In this document: piece by piece, positions 1 through 10,601 of the stretch | Layout of the letters: the number at the start of each line of letters is the position of its first letter | Numbering within the stretch: position 1 is the stretch's first letter | Assembly: GCA_030248215.1 (NCBI GenBank) | Contig: JASANG010003296.1 | Location: forward strand, 89,014-153,013 | Direction of reading: 5' to 3' | Source: Enoplolaimus lenunculus | Taxonomy: Eukaryota; Nematoda; Enoplea; Enoplida; Thoracostomopsidae | Length of the DNA stretch: 64,000 nt | Position numbers and translations under genes: made by a program | The notes under the pieces: model-generated | The model's input: the letters and a program-made list of their open reading frames with translations, nothing else | Database searches by the model: none | Told to the model about the DNA's origin: nothing

Positions 1-439
1 TATTAAATATGGGTGAGAGATTGGTGGTCCCAGGAATTTTTTCGGGGGTGGGGCGGTGCCATTTAAATTTTATTTTTATATTTTAGACCTTGTAATACAA
101 TCGCATTTGTTCTAATAATTTAACTGTTTGCTAAAAAATTCGGGGAAGGGGCGGTCGTTCCTCTTCGCCCTCCCCTGTGACCACACTGGATGTGAGCCCT
201 TTGCACGCTTGGCACAGCGCTGCTTCGGCCAGTAGTACTGCCATCAATAACTGAATACACGTTTTATTGTGAGGATTTTTTCAACGTTATAACGCTCATA
301 TAAGTACTTTGGAGGATACTAATGGGAGATGTGAAATTTTAAAAAAGGTATATTTCCGCTTGTCAGTGGTTTTTAAAATTTTAATTTTAATTCAACTTGA
401 CACCTTTCATTCTGTGCTGTCTCGTCAACGTTAAAGGAT

Positions 440-441
<2 letters not shown>
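1..441. other. Intergenic, nothing recognised
   Basis: AT-rich with a few G- and C-runs near 40-60 and 145-175. No coding frame or repeat family that recurs in this window. Confidence 0.5.

Positions 442-510
<69 letters not shown>
442..510. repeat. (AT)n microsatellite
   Basis: About 34 uninterrupted AT dinucleotides. The antisense frame running through it is a repeat artefact. Confidence 0.98.
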
Positions 511-514
<4 letters not shown>

Positions 515-2192
515 AATTTTCTCTGCTAAAATTTGAACCATTTTCAAGGGCGTAACGATGGCAAAATTTAGTAGTTAAACCCATAATTAAAATTTTTGTC
601 CAAGATGGTTTTAGTAACTTTGCTATTTGGTAACGTCAAAAACTTCTCGTTCGAACTATATTATAAAACGTGACCCTCAGTTTCTAAAACCGTAGCTGCG
701 TTGATGGCTATACATGTAAAGATGCAAATCCAAGCAATCCATTGACTAGTTTTATAGAAGCAGGGGTGTAGCCAAACGTGGGACAAAGAGGGCCATGTCC
801 CCCGAAATAGTTTTGGAAAATTTTTCCAAGTTTTTGTCAAGCTGATACTCGGCTGTTCACGAAAATTCAACACTATATTCGGTAATAATGGTACTACTAA
901 ATAAACATATGTCGTAAACAGGACTTTAATATACGGATCTGGAAGGTTGGTGAACCGGATAAAATCCGTATCTGGTCGCACGAGGTCTCAATGGATCGTA
1001 TGGGAGCCGGTGGCTTGCGTGGCGTAATTCGACTCTGTGTCGAAACCTTGCAAGTCTCAAATTTTAACTACGAATTTATTACTAAAATTGCGTCTGGCGT
1101 CTCGCTCGTTTCGCTCGCGACGTTTTCTTCGCAGTTGTGTTGTCGTTGCGGTCGACAATTAGGCTCAGTTCATCTATTCTGTCGGCAAATATTTCGACGA
1201 ACTTTAAGAGATGAAGAAACTTGAAAATTGGGCTTGGTACTCTAGCTAGGAAAAACAATGGCTGTGTTAATTTCGGATCGTCGGAAAAATCCTTTATTCG
1301 CTATTGTTATAGGGTGTCAAATTTAGTTTTAGCAGACGGTAACTCTAAACACGGCGTTGTGATGTTGTTGAAATATTAAACAGTTCCAGGCGGAAACTTT
1401 AAATGTTTAAATTGGCAACTATGATTTTTCCAAGGTATCTTAAATTTGTAATCACATATCCCATGCATTTGTGGTTTCTATTAGGAAAGCGATATATTTT
1501 TGATAATTTTACTGTCATCCGGAGCCATTGTTTTGCCGTTTGGTGCCGTTCTTCACTGTCCGTCGCTGTTTTAGCCTTTGGCTTTGTACGGCAATTCTCG
1601 TACGAGCTGCACATCGACGGGCGAAGACAAATTAGTGATTTATTGGTTGGGTTTTGAAGACAACTTGGTTTTTTTCCGGTTATCCACTAGTCGGTGTTCC
1701 CCCGCCTTAGAACCTGAAAACCCGTTTCTTAAATATTCGAATTTCAATATGGAATGATCAGGGGAGTTGTTTGCCGTCCGTACACGTCCCTCTGATTTAT
1801 TTAGGTTTAGGCTTAGATTTCGGGTTATATAAACCAAACTGAACGCTAAATTTATAATTTTGAACTAATTTCAGCTATAATAAATATTAACTATTGAACC
1901 GTATTGCGGCGATTTCAAAAGACATCTTTAAACCCGTAACATCATTAATTTAATAAAAGTTGAAATTTATATTTCAATAGCATTCGAGTGTGGAAAAAAA
2001 CATGCGAAAGTTTTCAACGCAGATAACATTCGACCGGCGTAGGATCGGTGATTTGAACCAGCGGAAATTGTCGTTTCTATCGAATCGCCCGGCAGGTCAG
2101 TTACTTTAATCATTTTTTTTTAATTTGGATGTGGGGTTTGCTGCCACTACACGGTCTGCATGGTTCCTGTTCGAAGTTTTGCCCAAAGTTAA
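511..2192. other. Intergenic, only a short dispersed-repeat fragment
   Basis: Around 1070-1130 lies a copy of the dispersed motif TACTAAAATTGCGT followed by a TCTCGCTCG-type tract; see the separate finding. Several short open frames on both strands show no family signal. The rest is AT-rich with no recognised content. Confidence 0.5.
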
Positions 2193-2264
2193 GGACCATG
2201 CCGGGAATTGAACCTCTGCTATTTTGAATTCGAGTGATCCGTGCTACCACTATACCATGTGGTC
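2193..2264 (-). tRNA. Degenerate tRNA-like sequence (pseudogene or SINE head)
   Basis: On the minus strand a 72-nt unit has a good A box (TGGTATAGTGG) and B box (GGTTCAATTCC) at normal spacing. Five of seven acceptor pairs form (GACCA with TGGTC). The anticodon and T stems do not pair, so no anticodon can be assigned. It is best read as a tRNA pseudogene or the head of a tRNA-derived SINE, not a working tRNA. Confidence 0.5.
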
Positions 2265-2845
2265 ATGGCAACAACTTCATTTATCAGTACCAGAATGGTT
2301 AAATCACCGAACTAAAGTAGTCCTAAATACCAAGTACGACCGGCCGGTTCACCCAGGGTGGGACCGGATATTAATTTACCGAATACTGGAATCGAAGTCA
2401 GATAGTGAGTTTTTTATTGGAGCCGGATGTTACCCAATACAGCATCTAAACCAACCTGTGCACTGTTTGCAGTATTTAAGTCGCGCAAAATATAACTAAC
2501 CCAGTATATCAGCGTCTCAATTTTAAAGGCGTTCCCCTGTAACAATAGGTGAGCTGGCTTGGAGCCTATCGAAAGGGCCACTGTTCTTTAAACCATTATA
2601 TTTAATCTACTCGTCGATTGGCCTAAAAGTAGTTGAGGCAAAAAACAATAACCGAAATTCCTCAAACGGAACCAAAATTGCATTTTTGGTTTAAAAAGCA
2701 AAATATTTTAAAACAAGTGGCAAACACAACCCCTCCAAGTACAAATTTTGAATTTACAGTATTGTAAAGCAAAACATAATATGTTTCATTACTGAGAGAT
2801 AGGAGACGGTGTGCAGTAGTACTACAACAGCGTCCCAACGAGGTG

Positions 2846-3003
2846 GGTTCATTGGGGCGCCGAGCAACCTAAATTTGGCCGTAACGTCCCAAATACATTG
2901 GACTCCGTGTAAAAGGGCACAATCTTGAATTGCAATTGTAGGGGCCCTCTAAAATTATTCGGTGCCCCCCCCTCCAAATATATTTTTCAGCGGACGCTCC
3001 TGT
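2846..3003 (-). mobile_element. Family M short element
   Basis: On the minus strand it starts CAGGAGCGTCCGCTGAA and runs through a GGGCACCGAAT segment and a CAATTGCAATTCAAG segment. The same order is seen at 4583-4740 and 43696-43872, so it is a dispersed repeat of about 160-175 bp. Confidence 0.6.
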
Positions 3004-3450
3004 TTAGTAGTTGTAGCACACTATAATTTCAATGTATTGCTAATTTTTGCAGCCAGAAAAATGAAATTGGTTAAAAAAACTGCGTTTATTCCGGGGGTTC
3101 AGTCAGAATTTAATTTCGGGAGCGGATAATCACGGCTAAAATACTTTGTAACCAGTCGTAGGGCGCGTGAAAATATTTTTCCCGTCTGCTGGAAGCTCTA
3201 CAGCCTGTAAAAGTGCCTTTTTCAAGTCTTCCGGCCGAGTTTATTGCGATTTTTTTAAAATTGTTATTGTACAAAACTGTATTTCCTTTCTGAAATGTTT
3301 TTGCATTGCAGTTCTATTTTGTAGTCCTTATCGGGTCGCAAACTGTGTAGCTACATTTGTTTCGTTTTTTTGTGTTTGTTTTCTTGAAAAATTGGACCAA
3401 TGTGTTGAACATGGCCGTAACAGGGGTTTAAGCATAAGTCTAAGCTCAAG
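3004..3450. other. Intergenic, nothing recognised
   Basis: T-rich sequence. The long + frame at 3167-3571 has no domain signal and runs into repeat fragments, so I do not call it a gene. Confidence 0.5.
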
Positions 3451-3533
3451 GGTGGCGTTATACTTGTTGAGCGGCGCCGTAAATCGCCGGTTGGCGACAT
3501 CCGCCACCGTCCGTCAGCGTACGGTATCGTATG
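3451..3533 (+). mobile_element. Truncated GC-rich GCTATAC-family element
   Basis: Begins GGTGGCGTTATACTTGTTGA, like the left end at 41027, and contains CCGTCCGTCA-type GC-rich sequence. Its right end is lost at the junction with the family D element that follows. Confidence 0.5.
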
Positions 3534-3917
3534 TAGGGCTCCCCCGGAAAAATTTTGTGCCCCCTAGATAATTTTCAACCTTGCTTAGAAGTCATTGAAA
3601 ACCCTTCACTGTAAATACCAATGAGTTGATTAATCAATTCACCTAGCGAGTTGGTTATTTCTGAATTAATATCAGTAAACATTAACTCACTCTGAGTTGA
3701 CTTGATTCGCACTCTTAATTGCGTTTAACATGGTTGAGTTGATTAATTATTCTTAGAATTAATTGAACTCAAAATTCTGAATTCTGGTAATCCTAACTCA
3801 GACTGAGTGGATTCAACTCATTCTGAGTTAAAATCAACTCACTGAAATTTACAGTGTTGAATGTCCCGCCTAAAAAGTTTTTAGCCCCTCTAGCAAGGTG
3901 AGCTGGCAATGGGTATA
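3534..3917 (+). mobile_element. Family D (hAT-like) element split by an insertion
   Basis: The typical D interior (GGAAAAATTTTGTGCCCCC, TTTTCAACCTTGCTT) is interrupted at 3607-3856 and resumes with GAATGTCCCGCC and AAGGTGAGCTGG. Its right terminus has decayed. The insertion is younger than D. Confidence 0.75.
3607..3856. mobile_element. Family E element with GAGTTGA-rich inverted ends, nested in D
   Basis: Ends are CACTGTAAAT and its inverted copy ATTTACAGTG, 250 bp in all. The interior is built of repeated TTGAGTTGA/TCAACTCA words in both orientations, so it can fold back on itself. Relatives lie at 55660-56050. Confidence 0.75.
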
Positions 3918-3996
3918 TGTATTTCAACATCGTCGAATCACATTTTATTTTACTTGTTTTGTTTCTCATGAATAATGCAAGTTCCACTATATCACT

Positions 3997-4193
3997 CGTA
4001 CACCAGGTGACTTTTCAGGGAGTAGCGTGACCGACACTGTAGCTTTTTTGGCTTCATTGCGCTGAACGCTGACGCTAAAAAAAGCTTCCGTGTGCTGAAC
4101 ACGGAAGCTTTTTGGCTTCAGTGTCTAACACACAGATGCTTTTTTAGCTTCAGTGTTCATCACACTATCCCTTCAAACGTCACCTGGTGTACG
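3997..4193. mobile_element. 197-bp inverted-end element with internal hairpin, upstream of ADPGK
   Basis: Bounded by CGTACACCAGGTGAC and its inverse GTCACCTGGTGTACG. The interior has an almost perfect hairpin around AAAAGCTTCCGTGTG/CACGGAAGCTTTT and repeated TTTTTAGCTTCAGTGT words. It ends about 135 bp before the ADPGK start codon. I saw no target duplication. Confidence 0.7.
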
Positions 4194-4308
4194 CATGATA
4201 CTGTGAAAGTTGAATAACAATTTGCGTTTCAGCCAGCCCATATGCCTATGCGAACAAGCGTTCAGGCGACACGGCGTGTGACATCTATTTGAAAATATTG
4301 TATTTACA

Positions 4309-4328
4309 GTTAATTTTTGTTTTCAGAA
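4309..4328 (+). promoter_or_regulatory. Splice acceptor just upstream of the ADPGK start codon
   Basis: A pyrimidine-rich tract ending TTTTCAG closes at 4326, leaving only AA before the ATG at 4329. A second TTTACAG ends at 4309. This is either the 3' end of an intron in the 5' leader or a trans-splice acceptor. I see no obvious upstream exon. Confidence 0.6.
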
Positions 4329-7300
4329 ATGTCAGTTCAAAACAAACTGTTGAAAATTGGTATTCTCGTCATGCTTATCAGTTATTTGTACACGTTGTAT
4401 ACGCGGAATAAAACAAAAAGTGTCTACACAATCGAACAAACAGTCCTGAATGGTTGGAATAAAATGATCGAAGCGCCTCCGACCCAATTTCGTAAAATTG
4501 TCATCGGGTAAAGTTGACCAAACTGGTGTTTAATCCGTTTCAGCATTCATTTATTTAGCACTTTTCACCAGTTTTGGGCTCGGAGCTCTTTAGGGGCGTC
4601 CGCTGAAGATTATATTTTGGGAGGCACCGAAATTTTGGGGACGCCGGCAATTGCAATTCAAGGTTGGTCACTTCTAGATCGAGTCTATTTGCGGATTGAC
4701 GGTCCATGAATGTCCCTCGTGGGGACGCCTCAGAGCTATTGTACACTAAACCCAACATTTAAGGCTAAAGTTTAGGCTTAGGAAGCGGTTACGTAAAGGC
4801 TTGAGCTTACGTTAGGCTTACGCTTGTAAGCCGTTTTCTGGATGTAAGCCTAATCCTAAGCCTGTCGGGGGAGCGTCCAAATATTCATTTGGGTATCGAC
4901 TCCTTGTCCAATTTATGTTTTTAAAAGCGTCAAATATGACAAATGTTATACAAAATGCAATATTTATGCACTTGACCTAAGTAAATGTGAATATTTTTTA
5001 ACAATATTTTTATGAGCTTAAGATGCAAGTGAGTAAGAAGCCAAACGCAGTTTTAGCATTAAATTTATTCAATACTAAGTTCTAATTTTAAAGATCTACC
5101 GGATTTTGTTGTCTCCCGATTGTAAAATGCCAATTTGAACACTTGTTTTATTTATTAATACTTCATTTCAGGTTTAATGGTAACGTCGACATGATCGTGT
5201 CTGGGACGGCGTTGTTGCTACGAAGTAACTCGAAGCTCGAGCAAGCAAAGGAACATTCGCCAATTTTTACAACGGACCAATTGGCTGAAACTTTTGCTCA
5301 TTTTTTCAGGTATTTACTTACCATTTACAGTGAAATACCCTAAGCATAAGCAAAAAAATAGTCCAAAGCTTAAGCTTACTCCATTGGAGGCCCCCCTTTC
5401 TCCCTGATTTTTATGGGCCAATACATTAAACCCTTTCACACCTGAATTTATTTCATTTTAAGTGAAATTTAAGTTCAAACTAGTGGTTAAACTATGATTG
5501 TGAGGTGTTCAGAAAGCAAATGTACCCATCGTAGGACATCCAGTTATTTGGTCCAATTGCTAACGTTTTGCATCGAAGAGATTATACCAGTATATATAGC
5601 AGCTTAACCTAGGCAAAATAGCACTTCTCCATGCGGCGCTAGACGGCTAACTGCTATAACTATAACTAACAAATTGGCCAAAGTCAATCATTAATTCTTA
5701 TGTCATGTCTCTGCAAACCAGCCATAAGTAGATTGGCCCATGTTACTTTAAGGGGCGTCCAGGTTTCTGATGGGTCCATAAAAGAGTAGGTTTAGATTCT
5801 AGATTACATTTTTTGCTTAGGCTTAGGCTTAGGAACACACTTTTGTAACGCTTAGGCTTAGGCTTAGGCTTACGAATACGCTTAGTCCACTGTTACGTCC
5901 CGTATAGTAACATTGGCCAGTAGATTAACAAATGTTTAATTTGTTGAATTATTATTAATTTTTGAAATAATTCAGCTGTGGTGCAGCAGCCGAACGTTAC
6001 ACTTCTGATACAAAAGTGTTCACCGATGCTGTCAAAGTTGCCGAAGACATTCCTGGTGCTTCGGTAAGCAATGTTTCTTAATACATCTTCCACAATAACT
6101 TGCGTACACCATGCCACAGTTTTTACACGCCTGGCAAGTGCAGGTCAGAAAAACAACATGAACTGCACATTACATTTACTGACATGTGACCACTGTAATA
6201 GGTAACTCCTTCTGGGTGAATTTTACGTAATTCTAAGTAATGTAATATTTCCAATGTAGTGTATATTATAAACTTCTGACAATGAATGTTGCAAAATAGA
6301 CAGAGAGCGGTGCTATTCTGAAATATTAGTGCTTTCATTTGTTTAAAAAATTTCATACGACGCAAAACCAGATTGTATATACCTGATGTCGGGCCCGTAG
6401 CCAAGGGGACGCAGGAGAGGCTCAGCCCCTACCCTCGGAAAAATTGTGGCCACCCGAGAAGAATTTCAACCTTGCTTGTAATTCATTGAACACATTTAAA
6501 TGCCCCTCCTGAAAATTTTTTTACCCCACCAACTAAGGTAAGCTGGCTACGGGCCTGCCTGATGTATACATTTGATAATTGTGTACGTTTTGAACCTTAT
6601 AATTATTGTGTAACTCATTTTTTTCTTTATTTTCAGTGGGCAGTAGGCGGAAACGCAGCAATTATGGCACAACGTATCTCAGCGTCATACTCTAAGTCTC
6701 AAGTGTTTCTCGTTGGTCCAGTTGGACCACGTTTAGAAGCACTTTTGCATCCGAATATTCGAACTGAAAATCGCTCAAAAATTGCAAAAGATGAAATTCA
6801 CTTGATTTTGGAATATAAGCAAGTTAGTTCTTCATTATTTTTTTGAATAGAAAAATGAGGTCGATCCAGAATTTCTTACGGCGGGTGTACTTGTCTGAAA
6901 AGTAAAAAATAGTTTATGTAATGAGAAGTGTTTTTCTATAACGTTCAAAGGAAACGAGTGCAAATGTTGCATTGATTTAAAATTACTAATCGTCCAACTT
7001 TGCGCAATGCACAAAAGTGTTAGCAATTGCATAAAATTTTGCATGCAAATTTTCAAATTAAAAAGCAATCCCGTTCATTTGCTTAAAACTATTGTAAACA
7101 AAGTATGCTGGAAACTTGCCAAAATACGTATGTGGGATATTCCAGCTTTAATTATGCAGATAAATTTCGTTTTGGCGCAACAAAAAACTACTGACACATG
7201 ATTCTGTTTGTAATGCAAAATTTATATTTCAATCTTATCGATTCGTTTCCACTTGATTCCCACGTTTTTAAACTTTAGTTTGGTTAATAATACAACTCAA

Positions 7301-9914
7301 ATATTTGAGTCTGAATTTTAAGTTTTGGCACAATTTCGCTGAAAATAAATATTGTCAAGTTAACCACAAAAAACCGTTAATATTTTGTCAATGTCCTGCT
7401 TGAATTAAATTTACGTTTCTAAGCTAACACCATAGTTCAAACTTATTTTATTTTTCTTTAACCGACTTAAAACAGTATAAAATGTGTTAAAAAACTGTAT
7501 CCTGTTAGAAATTTAACTTTCTGTCTTATCAAAATTCCCTGCCTATATTCAATTATCTATTATTTTTCAGGGTGAAATCATCGGCGACTACGTCGCCCCA
7601 ACGTCGTCTCGATTCATCACCTCCCACGACACTCTGTCATCGTCGCAAATAATTGTTGAACAATTTTTCAACGCCATCGAAAAGCATCGACCCGAACTGG
7701 TGATTATGTCCGGTCTCCACTTGTTCCACCATCAACCGGAAGAAATTTGGATGGATCGAATTAAAACGATTAAACGCGCTCTACACCAGATGAATCCAAA
7801 TGTTCCGATTCATTTGCAGTTGGGCAGTTTTACCAATCGTGTTTTTGCGCAACATTTGGTTAACAGGGTTCGTTACGTTTTGACCACCGGAAGCTGTGAC
7901 TGGTGGCGGATAGGTTCCCTTTTTGGCGTGAGACGTATTATCAGTGGTGTATAGCATCAATCACCAGTTAGTAATAGGTTTTCAATACACGAACTGCAGA
8001 GTTTAAATTGATGTTCCGATTTATTTACAGTTGGATAGCTTTACCAATCGCGTGTTTGCGTAATACTTAGTAAGTAGCGTAGGAGGCACAGCCGAATCCG
8101 ACCGGGGTAACTGCATCATAGCCCAACTCAAAACCAAAAATTCTGTATTGAGGTCTAGTACTAAAATTGCGTTTGGCTTCAAGCTCACTCTGCTAGTATG
8201 CTTTTTGCTATTATATACCGCGTAGCTTTCCGCGTCAAACATTTCAAGACTCACTAAATGAGCTTGAAATGGAAAACTTGAACTGCTGACTGGTGACTTT
8301 ACGCTTTGGGGGTGGTATTCTATAAAATAGTGTCCGGTCAAAAAATTGTCGTTTTATTTCCGTTTTCTGCCGCTTTGGATTATAATATCTTTCAGTTCTC
8401 TTTTACAATAATTGAAAAACGCTTACCCAATTAAGACGATCCCCAGACAGGAATCAAAACCAAAATTTTGTATTGCTTGCTTTAGTACTAAAATTACGTT
8501 TGGATTCTCGCTCGCTTTGCTTCTCAACTTGTTTACCGCATATCGCTGTGCGAAATCGTTGTTAGAAATTTCTGAATCTGCCATTATATTTTAGTCATTT
8601 TTTTGTTCAAAACGAAAGCAAGTAAAAGCTTAACAATAATCAGCATCGTTTGCCTCTACTAACCTTCATTACATTTCAGATTCTCGGGTACGTTTCATCA
8701 ATTGGTCTCAGCGAGCAAGAACTTGTATTTCTCGCCCACGCCGCTGACGGGCCTCATCAAGAGCTGTACCCTTTGTCAGGCCGGGTGACGCTGCCAGTCC
8801 ACAAAGCAGTCGATATCCTTCACTGGCTCATTACGACGTATGGAAAGGACCGGGCGTCCGGGCCTACGCTGAAGCGAGCATCGTACAAACTGGATAGAAT
8901 TCACTTTTTTACTCTCACTTATCATATTTTGGTTACCCGAGGACCGGATTGGTCGAACAATGCTGCTGCGTTAGCTGCGGGTGCTAGAGTTGCGGGTAAA
9001 TCGTGAAGAGATGTGGCTGTTGATCCGTAGTCAAGGGGGGGACTTGGGGGGCTCAGCCGGCCGGAAATATTTTGGCCCCCATAGAAAATTTTCAACCTTG
9101 CTTGTAAGTCAACGAATACTCTTGAATGCCCCTCTTGAAAAATGTTTAGCCCCCAACAGCAAGATTAGCTAGCTACGGGCCTGAAGTGTTGTGTGACGTT
9201 GCAAATGGTACCTCTGTGGGAAATTTCGGGTCATGAGAAAAGGCACTTTTACAGGCTTAAACTGATGGGCTGTAGTAACCTTCTGCCTTGAAATGGCCCT
9301 AAAAGGATGTTCGCTTACAAATAGCACCAAACTGCCGAACGGCGTGAAATTGTTTGAACTCGTTTTGTATTTGAGTCATATTTTCTAGCTATTTAATCTG
9401 GGAAGGACACAGCGTTAGCTTCAGATGAACAGTTTGCATTACAACATTTTCAGCTTAACACGACGAATAGAATACCGATCCAATTCGGTTCGGCAATTCA
9501 GAATGGTTAGTGGACCTGGGGACAAAAAAGTAGTTTCTAGAGAAAAATGAAAAATTTCCAAACACGTCATAAGGTTGGTGGACGGTGCGATACGTTGCTT
9601 CAAATAGTCGTGGTCGTAATCGAGTCAAGTTGAGTGTTTCAGGTTCAACTGAATGTGGCGGTATAAGCGCAACCACAGTCGACGCAAACGCCAACGAATT
9701 GAGAATCGCTGAACGATTCGTGCTCGATACGACTACTGGAACACATTACGAACTGTCGCCGCATTCACCAATGGCCAACTGGGTCCGCGGCGATGTGTTC
9801 TTTATGTTTTCGCCGGCTTTAGTTTGTAAGCAGCCTGAGAAAACTGTCGGTGTCGGCGACATTATCGCCACGACAGGCTTGATGTATTCATCGTATTATA
9901 AATTTGAACGATAA
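4329..9914 (+). CDS. ADPGK: ADP-dependent glucokinase, seven coding exons
   Basis: Transfers phosphate from ADP to glucose, giving glucose-6-phosphate and AMP; in animals the enzyme is tied to the endoplasmic reticulum. Exons: 4329-4507, 5172-5309, 5976-6063, 6637-6822, 7571-7867, 8680-8995, 9643-9914. They total 1476 nt (491 residues; the human protein is about 497) and join in frame. Introns are GT-AG. Residues 8-24 are hydrophobic and would act as an ER signal or anchor. Family motifs seen: NGNVD (62-66), VGGNAA (138-143), VGPVGP, DEIHLILEY, RIHFFTLTYHIL, AAGARVAG, and near the C-terminus VGVGD, whose Asp474 matches the catalytic base of the ribokinase-like fold. The start is the first ATG after an acceptor at 4326. 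The donor after exon 5 (AGG|GTTCGT) is weak, and aligning to the human protein leaves one residue missing there, so that junction could be off by a few bases. Introns 2, 3 and 6 carry transposon insertions; no exon is interrupted. Confidence 0.95.
4583..4740 (+). mobile_element. Family M element in ADPGK intron 1
   Basis: Carries GGGGCGTCCGCTGAAGAT and GGAGGCACCGAAATTTTGG, and ends in CTCGTGGGGACGCC. Matches the 2846-3003 copy on the opposite strand. Confidence 0.6.
4765..4868. repeat. TTAGGC/CCTAAG-rich remnant of a GGCC-superfamily element
   Basis: Degenerate TTAGGCTTA words followed by inverted CCTAATCCTAAGCC words, without recognisable terminal repeats. Lies in ADPGK intron 1. Confidence 0.5.
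5735..5918 (+). mobile_element. GGCC-A element with TTAGGC array, in ADPGK intron 2
   Basis: 184 bp. Left end GGCCCATGTTACTTTAAGGG, right end inverse of GGCCAATGTTACTATACGGG. Perfect 8-bp target duplication AGTAGATT at 5727-5734 and 5919-5926. Interior holds two TTAGGC runs. Confidence 0.95.
6390..6557 (+). mobile_element. Family D hAT-like element, intact, in ADPGK intron 3
   Basis: 168 bp with ends CGGGCCCGTAGCC and GGCTACGGGCCTG. Perfect 8-bp duplication CCTGATGT at 6382-6389 and 6558-6565. The CAGG-like end and 8-bp duplication fit non-autonomous hAT elements. Confidence 0.95.
8009..8072 (+). pseudogene. Partial duplicate of ADPGK exon 5 inside intron 5
   Basis: This stretch repeats, with about 80 percent identity by eye, the exon 5 segment at 7799-7867 that encodes VPIHLQLGSFTNRVFAQH. 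The copy has several substitutions and an in-frame stop (TAA where the exon has CAA), so it is non-coding. It sits about 140 bp downstream of its source in the same orientation, so a local duplication is the simplest origin. Confidence 0.75.
9020..9183 (+). mobile_element. Family D element in ADPGK intron 6
   Basis: Right end GCTACGGGCCTG and the D interior (AATTTTCAACCTTGCTTG, GCCCCTCTTGAAAAA) are clear. The left end has decayed to TTGATCCGTAG. No clear target duplication. Confidence 0.85.
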
Positions 9915-10601
9915 AATTTGCGGCAAAAAGTTGACATTTTTAAAGGCACAAACGGATGAACTCGGAGATTTGAGCAAAATGTGTCCAACAGGTGTGCGGT
10001 TCAACAATGTTCGCCGGGTAACATTTGTGCGTGCTTCGAAATGTTTTCATGGTTTCAATGGCGTTGGGTTGTAATCAGCATGAAATTACTCAGGGGGTCA
10101 GAGATATATGCCATGCTTCTACAGGGTTGACGCGTTCATCCTATTGTGTAGATTAGAACGGTGATGGTTCGGGTTCAAGTTGGACATTTGGGGTGGGTAA
10201 GTGCTCCAAGAGTGAGTATGCAAGAGATTTTGGAGGGATATGCGATGGACACCGTATCGCAATAACTGGAGCCAAATGAGTATATTAAAGCGAGCATCAG
10301 ACTATTTGTTCAGAATTGTTAAAAGTTAAACGGCGAAATGTGAGCGTAAAACGTACAAAATAGTATTATGGGAACGGGTATACGGTTAATATTAGCTCAA
10401 AACTTATTTAGAGGGGGTTAAGCTATTAACTTTAGATGAGAGTATATATAGCCGTAATTTAAAAAATAATAAAGTATCAACTATAAAATTTGGATTCAAA
10501 CGGCTTATAAATTGTTTAAATAGTACATTTAATATTGGTTGATCCTGGAATAATAGAATAATAAGACAGTAACGTTTGATTGACGAACTACTTACCGCCT
10601 G
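9915..10601. other. ADPGK 3' flank, no gene seen
   Basis: AT-rich sequence with no repeat family recognised. The first AATAAA is annotated separately. Confidence 0.5.
10468..10473 (+). promoter_or_regulatory. Possible ADPGK polyadenylation signal
   Basis: First exact AATAAA I found after the ADPGK stop, 554 nt downstream, in AT-rich sequence where chance occurrence is likely. It would imply a long 3' untranslated region. Confidence 0.3.

Noticed and set aside
3167-3571. 134-residue + frame as a gene
   Set aside because: It ends within two repeat fragments and has no recognisable domain or splice structure.
6823-7570. Additional coding exon within ADPGK intron 4
   Set aside because: Exons 4 and 5 join in frame across it and align with the human protein without a gap; the open frames there have no similarity.
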